The position numbers were made by a program, and so were the translations under genes. The notes under the pieces are model-generated. The model had not been told where the DNA came from and did not search any database. It saw nothing but the letters and a program-made list of their open reading frames with translations. From Aegilops tauschii subsp. strangulata (lineage: Eukaryota > Streptophyta > Magnoliopsida > Poales > Poaceae), in contig NC_053037.3 in the NCBI RefSeq assembly GCF_002575655.3, forward strand, positions 319,079,294 through 319,143,293: a DNA stretch of 64,000 nt, written 5' to 3'. Shown here piece after piece: positions 12,550 through 24,193 of this stretch (its first letter is position 1; each line of letters opens with the position of its first letter).

Positions 12550-14007
12550 GATGCGGCCTGATGCGGCTTGAACTACGTCGGTATTTCCCCAAAGAGGAAG
12601 GGATGATGCAGCACATCTACGATAGGTATTTCCCTCAGTTATGAAACCAAGGTATCAATCTAGTAAGAGAACCAAGCAACACTATGTAAACGGTACCTGC
12701 ACACAAAGAACAAACACTTGCAACCCGACGCGTATAAGGGGTTGTTAATCCCTTCTTTGGGTAACGTCGCCAGAAATTGTCAAGTTGACAGGATAAAATT
12801 GTGATAGATTGGATAAATAGATCTCGCAATAAAACAAAACAAAATAAATAAAGAAAAAGTGCAGCAAGGTATTTTTGGGTTTTTGGAATAATAGATCCAA
12901 AAATAAAAGCGAATAAAAATAGATCTCAAAGGCAAATATGATAAAGAATAGACCCGGGGGCCGTAGATTTCACTGGTGGCTTCTCTCGAGAAAAATAGCA
13001 TATGGTGGGTAAACAAATTACTATTGGGCAATTGATGGAACTTCAAATAATTATGAAGATATCCAGGCAATGATCATTATATAGGCATCACGTCCAAGAT
13101 TAGTAGACCGACTCCTGCCTGCATCTACTACTATTACTCCACACATCGACCGTTGTCCAGCATGCATCTAGTGTATTAAGTTCATGGAGAAATGGAGTAA
13201 TGCAATAAGAACGATGATATGATGTAGACAGGATCTATTAATGTAGGAATAGACCCCATCTTGTTATCCTTAATAGCAACGATACATACGTGTCATGTGC
13301 CCTTCTGTCACAGGGATTGAGCACCGTAAGATCGAACCCATTACAAAGCACCTCTTCCCATGGTAAGAAAAATCGATCTAGTCGGCCTAAATAAACCAAA
13401 GATTCAAAGAAGAAATATGAGGCTATAAGTAATCATGCATATAAGAAATCAAAAGAAGAATCAAATAACTTTCATGATAAAATAGATCGGATCATAAACT
13501 CAAAGTTCATCGGATCCCAACAAACACACCGCAAAAAGAGTTACATCAAATAGATCTCCAAGAGACCATTGTATTGAGAATCAAGAGAGAGAGGAAGCCA
13601 TCTAGCTACTAACTATGAACCCGAAGGTCTACAATGAACTACTCACGCATCATCGGAGAGGCACCAATGAGGATGATGAACCCCTCCGTGATGGTGTCTA
13701 GATTGGATCTCGTGGTTCTGGAACTTGCGTCGGCTAGAATTGTGTTTCGTCAACTCCCTAGGGTTTTTGGATTTTCGGGGTATTTATAGAGCAAAGAGGC
13801 GGTGCGAGAGGCGGCCGAGGTGGGCACAACCCACCATGGCGCGCCCAGGTGGGTTGTGGTCCCCTCAGAGCCCCCCTCTGGTACTTCTTTGGCCCAACAG
13901 GTGTCTTCTGGTCTAGAAAAAAATCTCCAAAAGGTTTAGCCGCGTTTGGACTCCGTTTGGTATTGATTTTCTGCGAAGTAAAAAACAAGCAAAAAACAAC
14001 AACTAGC

Positions 14008-15509
14008 TTATATGTCCATTTTGCATCATGCTTTTATATCGATATTTATTGCATTATGGGCTATTACTTCACATTATGTCACAATACTTATGCCTTTTCT
14101 CTCTTATTTTACAAGGTTTACATGAAGAGGGAGAATGCCGGCAGCTGGAATTCTGGGCTGGAAAAGGAGCAAATATTAGAGACCTATTCTGCACAACTCC
14201 AAAAGTCCTAAAACTCCACAAAAGTCAGTTTTGGAATATATTAAAAATATTGGGCGAAGAAAGCACCAGAGGGGGGCCACCCACTGTCCACGAGGGTGGA
14301 CGGCGCGCCCTACCCCCCTGGGCGCGCGCCCCTGCCTCGTCGGCCACCTGGAAGCCCCCCGATGCCCATCTTCTGGTATAAGGTGTCTTTTGCCCTGAAA
14401 AATCATAAGGAAGCTTTCAGGACGAAGCGTCGCCGTCTCGAGGCGGAACCTTGGAGGAACCAATCTAGGGCTCCGGACATCCCTCCTGGAGGGGGAAATC
14501 GTCACCATCGTCATCACCATCGATCCTCTCATCGGGAGGGGGTAAATCTCCATCGACATCTTCACCAGCACCATCTCCTCTCAAACCCTAGTTCATCTCT
14601 TGTATCCGATCTTTGTCTCAAAACCTCAGATTGGTACCTGTGGGTTGTTAGTAGTGTTGATTACTCCTTGTAGTTGATGCTAGTTGGTTTATTCGGTGGA
14701 AGATTATATGTTCAGATCCTTTATGCACATTAATACCCCTCTGATTATGAACATGAATATGATTTGTGAGTAGTTAGTTTTGTTCCTGAGGACATGGGAG
14801 AAGTCTTGTTATAAGTAGTCATGTGATTTTGGTATTCGTTCGATATTTTGATGAGATGTATGTTGTCTTTCCTCTAGTGGTGTTATGTGAACGTCAACTA
14901 CATGACACTTCACCATTGTTTGGGCCTAGGGGGAAGGCATTGGGAAGTAATAAGTAGATGGTGGGTTGCTAGAGTGACAGGAGCTTAAACCCTAGTTTAT
15001 GCGTTGCTTCGTAAGGGGCTGATTTGGATCCATATGTTTCATGCTATGGTTAGGTTTACCTTAATTCTTCTTTCATAGTCGCGGATGCTTGCGAGGGGGG
15101 TTAATCATAAGTGGGATGCTTGTCCAAGGAAGGGCAGTACCCAAGCACTGGTCCACCCACATATCAAATTATCAAAGTAACGAACGCGAATCATATGAGC
15201 ATGATGAAAACTAGCTTGACGAAAATTCCCATGTGTCCTCGGGAGTGCTTTCCTTTATATAAGAGTTTGTCTAGGCTTGTCCTTTGCTACAAAAAGGATT
15301 GGGCCACCTTGCTGCACCTTGTTTACTTTTGTTACTTGTTACCCGTTACGAATTACCTTATCATAAAACTATCTGTTACCGATAATTTCAGTGCTTGCAG
15401 AGAATACCTTACTGAAAATTGCTTGTCATTTCCTTCTGCTCCTCGTTGGGTTCGACACTCTTACTTATCAAAAGGACTACGATAGATCCCCTATACTTGT
15501 GGGTCATCA
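14008..15509 (+). mobile_element. G1 5' LTR
   Basis: 1502 bp, ending in GTGGGTCATCA. The first bases TTATATGTCC differ from the 3' LTR start TGATACGTCC. A GC-rich dyad at 14282-14350 precedes a TATA-like GGTATAAGG near 14377. Compared with the 3' LTR it lacks about 22 bp near 14475, which removes the leader hairpin seen at 24641-24661. Confidence 0.9.
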
Positions 15510-15520
15510 AGACTCTTTTC

Positions 15521-15538
15521 TGGCGCCGTTGCCGGGGA
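15521..15538 (+). promoter_or_regulatory. G1 primer binding site, complementary to tRNA-Asp
   Basis: TGGCGCCGTTGCCGGGGA starts 11 nt after the 5' LTR. It is complementary to the 3' end of plant tRNA-Asp (GUC) as I recall it. The same site with the same 11-nt spacing is found in G2 and N2. Confidence 0.88.
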
Positions 15539-15602
15539 GTGAAGCGCCTTTGGTAAGGAAAAAATTTATATAGTGTGGTGAAATTTACTGTCACTTGTTA
15601 CT

Positions 15603-17277
15603 ATGGAAAATAATCCTTTGAGGGGCTTGTTCGGGGTATCTTCACCCCGACCAGTAGAGCAAAGAGTTGCTCCTCAACCTACTGAACCTACTGAAAATGT
15701 TTACTTTGAAATTCCTTCGGGTATGATAGAGAAACTGCTAGCTAATCCTTTTACAGGAGATGGAACATTACATCCCGATATGCACTTAATCTATGTGGAT
15801 GAAGTTTGTGGTTTATTTAAGCTTGTAGGTATGCCCGAGGATGTTATCAAGAAAAAGGTCTTCCCTTTATCTTTGAAGGGAAAGGCATTGACATGGTTTA
15901 GGCTATGTGATGATATTGGATCATGGAACTACAACCGATTGAAATTGGAATTTCATCAGAAGTTTTATCCTATGCATCTGGTTCATCGTGATCGTAATTA
16001 TATATATATAATTTTTGGTCTCGCGAAGGAGAAAGTATCGCTCAAGCTTGGGGGGGGGGAGGGGCTTAAGTCAATGTTATATTCATGCCCATCATGAGAT
16101 CTCAAGAGAAATTATTATTCGAAATTTTTATGCTCGGCTTTCTCTCAATAATCGCTCCATGCTCGATACTTCTTGTGCTGGTTCTTTTATGATGAAGACT
16201 ATTGAATTCGGATGGGATTTATTGGAAAGAATTAAACGCAACTCTGAAGATTGGGAACTCGACGAAGGTAAGGAGTCAGGTATAACACCTAAGTTTGATT
16301 GTGTTAAATCTTTTATGGATACCAATGCTTTTCATGAATTTAGCACTAAATATGGACTTGACTTTGAGATAGTAGCTTCTTTCTGTGAATCATTTGCTAC
16401 TCATGTTGATCTCCCTAAGGAGAAGTGGTTTAAATATCATCCTCCCATTGAAGTAAAAGTAGTTGAACCTATTAAAGTTAAAGAAAAGACTATCACTTAT
16501 AATGTTGATCCTATTGTTCCTACCGCTTATATTGAGAAACCACCTTTCCCTGTTAGAATAAAGGATCATGCTAAAGCTTCAACTGTGGTTCGTAAGAGTA
16601 ATGCTAGAACACCTACACCCTCTGAGCAAATTAAAGTTGAACCTAGTATTGCTATGGTTAAGGATCTCTTGGTCGATAATATTGACGGGCATGTTATTTA
16701 CTTCTGTGATGAAGCTGCTAGAATTGCTAGACCCGATACTAAAAATAAACATAGACCTATTGTTGGCATGCCTGTTGTTTTTGTTAAAATAGGAGATCGC
16801 TGTTATCATGGCTTATGTGATATGGGTGCTAGTGTCAGTGCAATACCTTATACTTTATTTAAAGAAATTATGCATGATATTGCACTTGCTGAGATAGAAG
16901 ATATTGATGTTACTATTAAGCTTGCCAATAGAGATACTATTTCACCAGTTGGGATTGTTAGAGATGTGGAAGTCTTGTGTGGGAAAATTAAATATTCTAC
17001 TGATTTTCTTGTTCTTGCTTCCCCACAAGATGACCTTTGTCCCATTATATTTGGTAGACCCTTCTTGAATACTGTTAATGCTAAGATAGACTGCGAAAAG
17101 GATATCGTTACTGTTGGTTTAGGGGATATGTCTCATGATTTTAATTTTGCTAAATTTCGTAGACAACCCCATGATAAAGAATTGCCTAGTAAAGATGAAA
17201 TTATTGGTCTTGCTTCTATTGCCGTGCCTCCTAATGATCCTTTAGAACAATATTTGATAGACCATGGAAATGATATG
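15603..17277 (+). pseudogene. G1 gag and protease
   Basis: Start ATG at 15603 (MENNPLRGLFG). The capsid-like part covers about residues 50-140 (FPLSLKGKALTWF, typical of Retrotrans_gag). The frame breaks at 16000-16100, where a G run interrupts the conserved A-W-G-R-L segment. It resumes at about 16100 with YARLSLNNRSMLDTS and runs to the C1 insertion. The aspartic protease has its catalytic Asp near 16819 in C-D-M-G-A-S, a Met replacing the usual Thr, followed later by IIFGRPFLNT. Without C1 the frame would continue directly into RT at 18840, so gag-PR-RT was originally one polyprotein. G2 carries the same gene with different breaks. Confidence 0.85.
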
Positions 17278-18834
17278 TGAAAGCACAAGTGCTCCCTGGG
17301 TGATTTTGGTAATTAATGTCAGCATATCTCTTGTTGGACTAATGCTTCTACCTAGTATGTTTCAGATAAGTTCAACAATGAAGTGGCATGGACTAGAGGA
17401 TGTGGAACCCCTTCAAAATGTTGAGGACAAAGGATTGGCTCAAGCTCAAAGCTCAGGACTCTACATTTTCTATTTTAGTGATCCAAGATCACATTGAGTC
17501 CATAGGAAAGCCAATACTATTAAGAGGGGATGAGGTGTTGCTTAATGGCTTGCTTGCTCAAAGTGCTTAGTGATATGCTCCAAAGCCCTCAACCACTTTC
17601 TCACATCCACATATGTCCCAAACCAAAAGTCAAACTCAGCCCCACCGAATCTTTCTATCCGGCCCCACCGAGTTCTCTTGACATAGCCACTGCCAGAAAC
17701 CCTAATCAATTCGGTCTCACCGATGGGATCTCGGTCTCACCGAGATGGGCTTGCAAACTCTCTGTTGCCTATTGCAATAATTTCGGTCCCACCGAGGTAT
17801 GCAATCGGTTCCACCGAGTTTGCCTGGCCAACTCTTTGTTTTGCTTATTACCCAAATCGGTCCCACCGAGTTTGTGTAATCGGTCAAACCGAGATGAGGT
17901 TTTACCCTAACCCTAGCACATCGGTCCCACCGAAATGCCTAACAGTCACATTATGAACTAAATCGGTCTCACCGAGTTTGGTGATTTGTGTGTAACGGTT
18001 AGATTTTGTGTGGAGGCTATATATACCCCTCCACCCATTCTTCATTTGTGGAGAGAGCCATCAGAACATGCCTACACTTCCAACATACATTTTCTGAGAG
18101 AGAACCACCTACACTTGTGTTGAGGTCAAGATATGCCATTCCAACCACATAAATCTTGATCTCTAGCCTTCCCCAAGTTGCTTTCCACTCAAATCTTCTT
18201 TCCACCAAATTCAAATCCTGTGAGAGAGAGTTGAGTGTTGGGGATACTATCATTTGAAGCACAAGAGTAAGGAGTTCATCATCAACACACCATTTGTTAC
18301 CTCTTGGAGAGTGGTGTCTCCTAGATTGGCTAGGTGTCACTTGGGAGCCTCAGTCAAGATTGTGGAGTTGAACCAAGGAGTTTGTAAGGGCAAGGAGATC
18401 GCCTACTTCGTGAAGATCTACCCGAGTGAGGCAAGTCCTTCGTGGGCGACGGCCATGGTGGGATAGACAAGGTTGCTTCTTCGTGGACCCTTCGTGGGTG
18501 GAGCCCTCCGTGGACTCGCGCAACCGTCACCCTTCGTGGGTTGAAGTCTCCATCAATGTGGATGTACGATAGCACCACCTATCGGAACCACGGATAAAAA
18601 ATCTCCGTGTCTCCAAATTGCGTTTGCACACTCCAATCCCTCCACTTTACATTCTTGCAACTTGCATGATTTACTTTCCGCTGCTCATATACTCTTTTCA
18701 TGCTTGCTTGATATGTATTATGAATGTTTAAACTTGTGCCAAAACTCCACATCAACTTAAGGAAATTAAAAACTGCAGCTTTTCTTGATTAGAGTCTATT
18801 CACCCCCTCTAGACACCTCTTCTCGATCCTTTCA
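17278..18834 (+). mobile_element. Solo LTR C1 (Copia, same family as C2)
   Basis: 1557 bp, from TGAAAGCACAAGTGCTCCC to CTCGATCCTTTCA, flanked by a perfect ATATG duplication (17273-17277 and 18835-18839). It matches the 5' LTR of C2 over its whole length. TATATATA at 18018-18025 is preceded by eight copies of a TCGGTnnnACCGA dyad between about 17700 and 17980. It interrupts the protease-RT linker of G1 without shifting the frame of the outer gene. Confidence 0.9.
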
Positions 18835-18839
18835 ATATG

Positions 18840-20033
18840 TTTATGAATGAAAGAAGGGAAATAGATGAAGTATTCTTTAAACATGGACCTATTTTGAAAC
18901 ACAACTTGCCTGTTGAAATTCTAGGGGATCCTCCTCCACCCAAGGGTGATCCCGTGTTTGAGCTTAAACCATTACCTGATATTCTTAAATATGCTTATCT
19001 TGATGAAAAGAAGATATATCTTGTTATTATTAGTGCTAACCTTTCAGAGCAGGAAGAAGAGAAATTATTGAAAACTCTGAAGAAGCACCGTGCTGCTATT
19101 GGATATACTCTTGATGATCTTAAGGGCATTAGTCCCACTCTATGCCAGCACAAAATAAAATTGGAGAAAGACGCTAAACCGGTTGTTGATCACCAACGAA
19201 GGTTAAATCCTAAGATGAAAGAAGTGGTAAGAAATGAAATACTAAAGCTTCTGGAGGCAGGTATAATTTATCCTGTTGCTGATAGTCAGTGGGTAAGTCC
19301 TATCCATTGTGTCCCTAAGAAGGGAGGTATTACTGTTGTTCCTAATGATAAAGATGAATTGATCCCACAAAGAATTGTTACAGGTTATAGAATGGTAATT
19401 GACTTCCGCAAATTAAATAAAGCTACTAGAAAGGATCATTACCCTTTACCTTTTATTGATCAAATGCTAGAAAGATTATCCAAACATACACATTTTTGCT
19501 TTCTAGACGGTATTTCTGGTTTCTCTCAAATACCTGTGTCAAAAGAGGATCAGGAAAAGACCACTTTTACTTGCCCTTTCGGTACCTTTGCTTATAGACG
19601 TATGCCTTTTGGTTTATGTAATGCACCCGCTACCTTTCAAAGATGTATGACTGTTATATTCTCTGACTTTTGTGAAAAGATTGTTGAGGTTTTCATGGAT
19701 GATTTCTCCGTGTATGGAACTTCTTTTGATGATTGCTTAAGCAACCTTGATCGAGTTTTGCAGAGATGTGAAGAAACTAATCTTGTCTTGAATTGGGAGA
19801 AGTGCCACTTTATGGTTAATGAAGGTATTGTCTTGGGGCATAAAATTTCTAAAAGAGGTATTGAAGTTGATAAAGCTAAAGTTGATGCTATTGAAAAGAT
19901 GTCGTGTCCTAAGGACATTAAAGGTATAAGAAGTTTCCTTGGTCATGCCTGTTTTTATAGGAGGTTCATTAAAGACTTCTCACTAATCTCTTACAAAAAG
20001 ATGTTCCTTTTGTCTTTGATGATGATTGTGTAG
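18840..20033 (+). pseudogene. G1 reverse transcriptase
   Basis: RT copies the element RNA into DNA in cytoplasmic particles. Visible motifs in order: LLEAGIIYPV and the K-K-G-G-I segment (about residues 135-165), GYRMVIDFRKLNKATRKDHYPLP, FCFLDGISGFSQI (first catalytic Asp), PFGLCNAPATFQRCM, then F-M-D-D at 19692-19703, the catalytic YxDD box with Phe in first place. The thumb contains VLGHKISKRGIEVD. Near 19980 the frame breaks: about 17 bp present in G2 are missing after KDFS. The RNase H part therefore lies in another frame from 20060. Otherwise the domain is well kept. Confidence 0.9.
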
Positions 20034-20059
20034 AAGCATTTGAAATACTTAAGAAAGCC

Positions 20060-21889
20060 TTGATTTCTGCACCTATTGTTCAGCCACCTGATTGGAATTT
20101 ACCCTTTGAAATTATGTGTGATGCTAGTGATTATGCTGTAGGTGTTGTTCTAGGACAAAGAGTTGATAAGAAATTAAATGTTATCCAATATGCTAGTAAA
20201 ACTCTAGACAGTGCCCAGAGAAATTATGCTACTACTGAAAAAGAATTTTCAGCAGTTGTATTTGCTTGTGATAAGTTCAGACCTTATATTGTTGATTCTA
20301 AAGTAACTGTTCACACTGATCATGCTGTTATTAAATATCTTATGGAAAAGAAAGATGCTAAACATAGACTTATTAGATGGGTTCTCTTGCTACAAGAATT
20401 TGATTTGCATATTACTGATAGAAAGGGAGCTGAGAACCCCGTTGCAGACAACTTATTTAGGTTAGAGAATGTTCTTGATGACCCGCTACCTATTGATGAT
20501 AGCTTTCCTGATGAACAATTAGCTGTCATAAATGCTTCTCGTATTGCTCCATGGTACGCTGATTATGCTAATTACATTGTTGCTAAATTTATACCACCTA
20601 GTTTCACATACCAGCAAAAGAAAAAGTTTTTCTATGATTTAAGACATTACTTCTGGGATGAGCCACACCTTTATAAAGAAGGAGTAGATGGTGTTATTAG
20701 ACGTTGTGTACCTGAGCATGAACATGAACAGATCCTACGCAAGTGTCACTCCGAGGCTTATGGAGGACACCACGCTGGAGATAGAACTGCACATAAGGTA
20801 TTGCAATCCGGTTTTTTTTGGCCTACTCTTTTCAAAGATGCTCGTAAGTTTGTCTTGTCTTGTGATGAATGTCAAAGAATTGGTGATATTAGTAGACATC
20901 AAGAAATGCCTACGAACTACTCACTTGTTATTGAACCATTTGATGTTTGGGGCTTTGATTATATGGGACCGTTTCTTTCCTCTAATGGGTATACACATAT
21001 TTTAGTTGTTGTTGATTACGTTACTAAGTGGGTAGAAGCTATTCCAACTAGTAGTGTTGATCATAACACCTCTATTAAGATGCTTAAAGAAGTTATTTTT
21101 CCGAGGTTTGGAGTCCCTAGATACTTAATGACTGATGGTGGTTCACATTTTATTCATGGTGCTTTTCGTAAAATGCTTGCTAAGTATGATGTTAATCATA
21201 GAATTGCATCTCCATACCACCCACAGTCTAGTGGTCAAGTAGAACTGAGTAATAGAGAGATTAAATTAATTTTGCAAAAGACTATTAATAGATCTAGAAA
21301 GAATTGGTCCAAGAAACTTGATGATGCGTTATGGGCCTATAGAACTGCATATAAAAATCCTATGGGTATGTCTCCGTATAAAATGGTTTATGGAAAAGCA
21401 TGTCACTTACCTCTCGAACTAGAACATAAGGCTTATTGGGCTATTAAAGAGCTCGATTATGATTTCAAACTTGCCGGTGAGAAGAGACTATTTGACATTA
21501 GCTCACTTGATGAGTGGAGAACCCAGGCCTATGAGAATGCCAAACTGTTTAAAGAAAAAGTTAAGAGATGGCATGACAAAAGGATGCAAAAGCGTGAGTT
21601 TAATGTAGGTGATTATGTTTTGTTATACAACTCTCGTTTAAGATTTTTTGCAGGAAAACTCCTCTCTAAATGGGAAGGTCCTTACGTTATCGAGGAGGTC
21701 TATCATCCCGGTGCCATAAAAATCAACAACTTCGAAGGCACAAATCCGAAGGTGGTGAATGGTCAAAGAATCAAACATTATATCTCAGGTAATCCCATAA
21801 ATGTTGAAACCAATGTTATTGACACCGTAACCCCAGAGGAGTACATAAGGGACACTTTCCAGAACGTTTCAGACTCCGAAAAGGAATAG
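20060..21889 (+). CDS. G1 RNase H and integrase, open 609-codon frame
   Basis: The RNase H domain lies at residues about 10-130 ([35 protein letters not shown]). The integrase zinc finger is at about 220-280, with H, H and then CDECQ. The catalytic core is at about 300-460: Asp in WGFDYMGPF, Asp in LMTDGGSHF, Glu in [11 protein letters not shown], the D,D-35-E set. The C-terminal domain [18 protein letters not shown] and KWEGPYVI follows. No chromodomain is seen, which fits the Athila/Tat side of Gypsy. The frame is open but its N-terminal RT neighbour is frameshifted, so the natural polyprotein is broken upstream. The start at 20060 is only the first Met after the frameshift. Confidence 0.9.
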   Translation: MISAPIVQPPDWNLPFEIMCDASDYAVGVVLGQRVDKKLNVIQYASKTLDSAQRNYATTEKEFSAVVFACDKFRPYIVDSKVTVHTDHAVIKYLMEKKDAKHRLIRWVLLLQEFDLHITDRKGAENPVADNLFRLENVLDDPLPIDDSFPDEQLAVINASRIAPWYADYANYIVAKFIPPSFTYQQKKKFFYDLRHYFWDEPHLYKEGVDGVIRRCVPEHEHEQILRKCHSEAYGGHHAGDRTAHKVLQSGFFWPTLFKDARKFVLSCDECQRIGDISRHQEMPTNYSLVIEPFDVWGFDYMGPFLSSNGYTHILVVVDYVTKWVEAIPTSSVDHNTSIKMLKEVIFPRFGVPRYLMTDGGSHFIHGAFRKMLAKYDVNHRIASPYHPQSSGQVELSNREIKLILQKTINRSRKNWSKKLDDALWAYRTAYKNPMGMSPYKMVYGKACHLPLELEHKAYWAIKELDYDFKLAGEKRLFDISSLDEWRTQAYENAKLFKEKVKRWHDKRMQKREFNVGDYVLLYNSRLRFFAGKLLSKWEGPYVIEEVYHPGAIKINNFEGTNPKVVNGQRIKHYISGNPINVETNVIDTVTPEEYIRDTFQNVSDSEKE

Positions 21890-21991
21890 GTATGTGGTAC
21901 GGTAAGTAAACCGACTGCAAAACAGTTATAACAGCAAATTTTCTACATTTTGGAATACTTAAGAAAATAGGAAAATAAGAAGTAGTCTGGA

Positions 21992-22203
21992 AAGGACACG
22001 AGGCATCCACGAGGGTGGAGGGCGTGCCCTACCCCCTGGGCGCGCCCCCTGCCTCGTGGACACCTCGTGTGCCCTCCGGACTCCGTCTTCTTGCACGATA
22101 CTTCTTTTGGTCGGCAAAAATTCATTATATAATCTCTCGAAGGTTTTGACCACTGTACCACGATAAAATCCTTTGTTTTTGTTTTGAGTTGTTTCTGCCG
22201 CAG
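21992..22203 (+). promoter_or_regulatory. G1 internal LTR-like segment ahead of ORF3 (candidate promoter)
   Basis: A CpG-rich dyad, CCACGAGG (22008-22015) facing CCTCGTGG (22052-22059), with GGGCGCGCC between, resembles the dyads in the LTRs. TATATAA follows at 22126-22132, 83-89 nt before the ORF3 ATG (22215). A TTTCTGCCGCAG (acceptor-like) ends at 22203. A promoter role is inference from arrangement only. Confidence 0.45.
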
Positions 22204-22214
22204 ATTAGAGCAAT

Positions 22215-22631
22215 ATGTCGTCCCAGGATTCGGAGGGAGAAAGCTATGTGGCTGATTACCTTGCAGACCCTAAGGTCTACGAGAACTTGGAGCACTGTGG
22301 TTGGACCACGGAGGAAGAAGAAGACTATGATCCTAGGGGAAAGGAGGAGACGAGCTCGGATGAAGATCAAGTCCCATTACCTCAACCTGGGGACATGCAT
22401 GTGGAGTTCAAAAATTCAAGCCTCCCTGATGGAGCAAAGAAACCTAAGATCGAGTTTATCCCTTTTCGCCTAAGGTAGGAGAACAAACAGGAACTATGCA
22501 AATAGATATTAAGCCTTGAGCAGGAGATCGATGACCTAAGGGAGCAAAATTCTATCCTCAAGCGCAAATTAAGGAAGAAGCCTATGTCATCAACAACTCC
22601 ATCATCACCACCTCCGAAGAAAGAGACATAA
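22215..22631 (+). pseudogene. G1 ORF3: small acidic coiled-coil protein
   Basis: Starts MSSQDSEGESYVADYL. The first about 85 residues are strongly acidic (EEEEDYD, SSDEDQ). Two in-frame TAG stops (22476-22478 and 22503-22505) precede a predicted coiled coil with LEQEIDDLREQNSILKRKL, then a Ser/Pro/Lys tail ending at TAA 22629-22631. It sits between pol and the 3' LTR, where Athila elements carry an env-like gene, but it has no signal peptide or membrane segment. G2 has a counterpart at 34724-35059 with a similar layout but low sequence likeness. Function unknown. Confidence 0.6.
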
Positions 22632-22666
22632 ACACATGGGTATGGGCACTCCCCTTGGCAACTACC

Positions 22667-24192
22667 AAGCTTGGGGGAGGTGCCCCGGTATCATATCACC
22701 ATCACACTTCTATCTTTACCGTTTTTCTTAGTTTGATCCTTTTGGTTATATCTTGATCTAGTAGAATAAAGTTTAGTATGATCTAGCTTTGAGTTTTTGT
22801 GTTGATCCTTATCTATGTAATCGAGTCCGTGAGCTATATATAATAAAGATTAGTCTTGAGTCGAGGGCTTAGTTATCTTGCTATGATCTTGAGGGAATAA
22901 AAGAAAAAAGAAAGAATAAAAAGAAATAAAGAGATCATATTGATCTTGTGGAGAGTAATGACTTCACATATAAAGAGTATGATGAATAAAAATTGTTGAG
23001 AGTTGACAAACATAGTTTTGGTCATCGTTGCAATTAATAGGAAGTAATAAAGAAAGAGAGGTTTTCACATATAAATATACTATCTTGGACATCTTTTATG
23101 ATTGTGAGCACTCATTAAAATATTACATGCTAAAAAGTTGATGTTGGACAAGGAAGACAACGTAATGGGTTATGTTTTCTTATATCCGAAATAAATTATG
23201 TTGTCATGGATCATCCAACATGTTAAGCTTGACTTTCCCCCTCATGCTAGCCAAATTCTTTGCACCAAGTAGAGTTACTACTTGTGCTTCCAAATATCCT
23301 TAAACCTAGTTTTGCCATGAGAGTCCACCATACCTACCTATGGATTGAGTAAGATCCTTCAAGTAAGTTTTCATTGTTGCAAGCAATAAAAATTGCTCTC
23401 TAAATATGTATGATCTATTAGTGTGGAGAAAATAAGCTTTATACTAGCTTGTGATATGGAAGAAATAAAAGTGACGGACTACATAATAAAGGTCCCTATC
23501 ACAAGTGGCAATATAAAGTGACGTTCTTTTGCATTAAAATTTTGCGCATCCAACCATAAAAGCACATGACAACCTCCGCTTCCCTCTGCGAAGGGCCTAT
23601 CTTTTATTTTTGTCTTATACCTTATACAAGAGTCATGGTGATCTTCACCTTTCCTTTTTACACTTTATCCTTTGGCAAGCACTATGTGTTGCAAAGATCC
23701 TGATATATATATCCAATTGGATGTGGGTTTTCATAAAGCATTATTGTTGACGTTACCCTTGAGGTAAAAGGTTGGGAGGCAAAACTATAAGCCCCTATCT
23801 TTCTCTATGTCCGATTAAAACTTCATACCCATAAGTATTGCATGAGTGTTAGCAATTGTGAAAGACTAAATGATAGTTGAGTATGTGGACTTGCTAAAAA
23901 GCTCTTATATTGACTCTTTCCGATGTTACGATAAATTGCAATTGCTTCAATGACTAAGATTATAGTTTACTAGTTTTTCAATGAAGTTTTTGATTCATAC
24001 TTGACATTGTGAATAGATTGTTACTTTAGCATAAGAAATCATATGGCAATATATATGTTGCTATTCTAAGAATGATCATGACGCCCTCATGTCCGTATTT
24101 CATTTTATCAACACCTCTATCTCTAAACATGTGGACATATTTTTCGATATGGGCTTCCGCTTGAGGACAAGCGAGGTCTAAGCTTGGGGGAG
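22667..24192 (+). other. G1 3' noncoding domain bracketed by two identical polypurine tracts
   Basis: AAGCTTGGGGGAG occurs at 22667-22679, just after ORF3, and again at 24180-24192 next to the 3' LTR, where it is the true plus-strand primer. The roughly 1.5 kb between is noncoding and AT-rich. It holds two blocks shared with G2, N1 and N2: 23246-23342 (around CCACCATACCTACCTA) and 23578-23601 (around CCCTCTGCGAAGGG). Confidence 0.8.
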
Positions 24193-24193
24193 T

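Noticed and set aside
12126..12551. 141-codon open frame on the plus strand
   Set aside because: Antisense shadow of the element P coding region.
15521..15538. tRNA-like match (also 47071-47088 and 53081-53098)
   Set aside because: Only 18 nt complementary to the tRNA-Asp 3' end and placed 11 nt after an LTR, so a primer site and not a tRNA gene.
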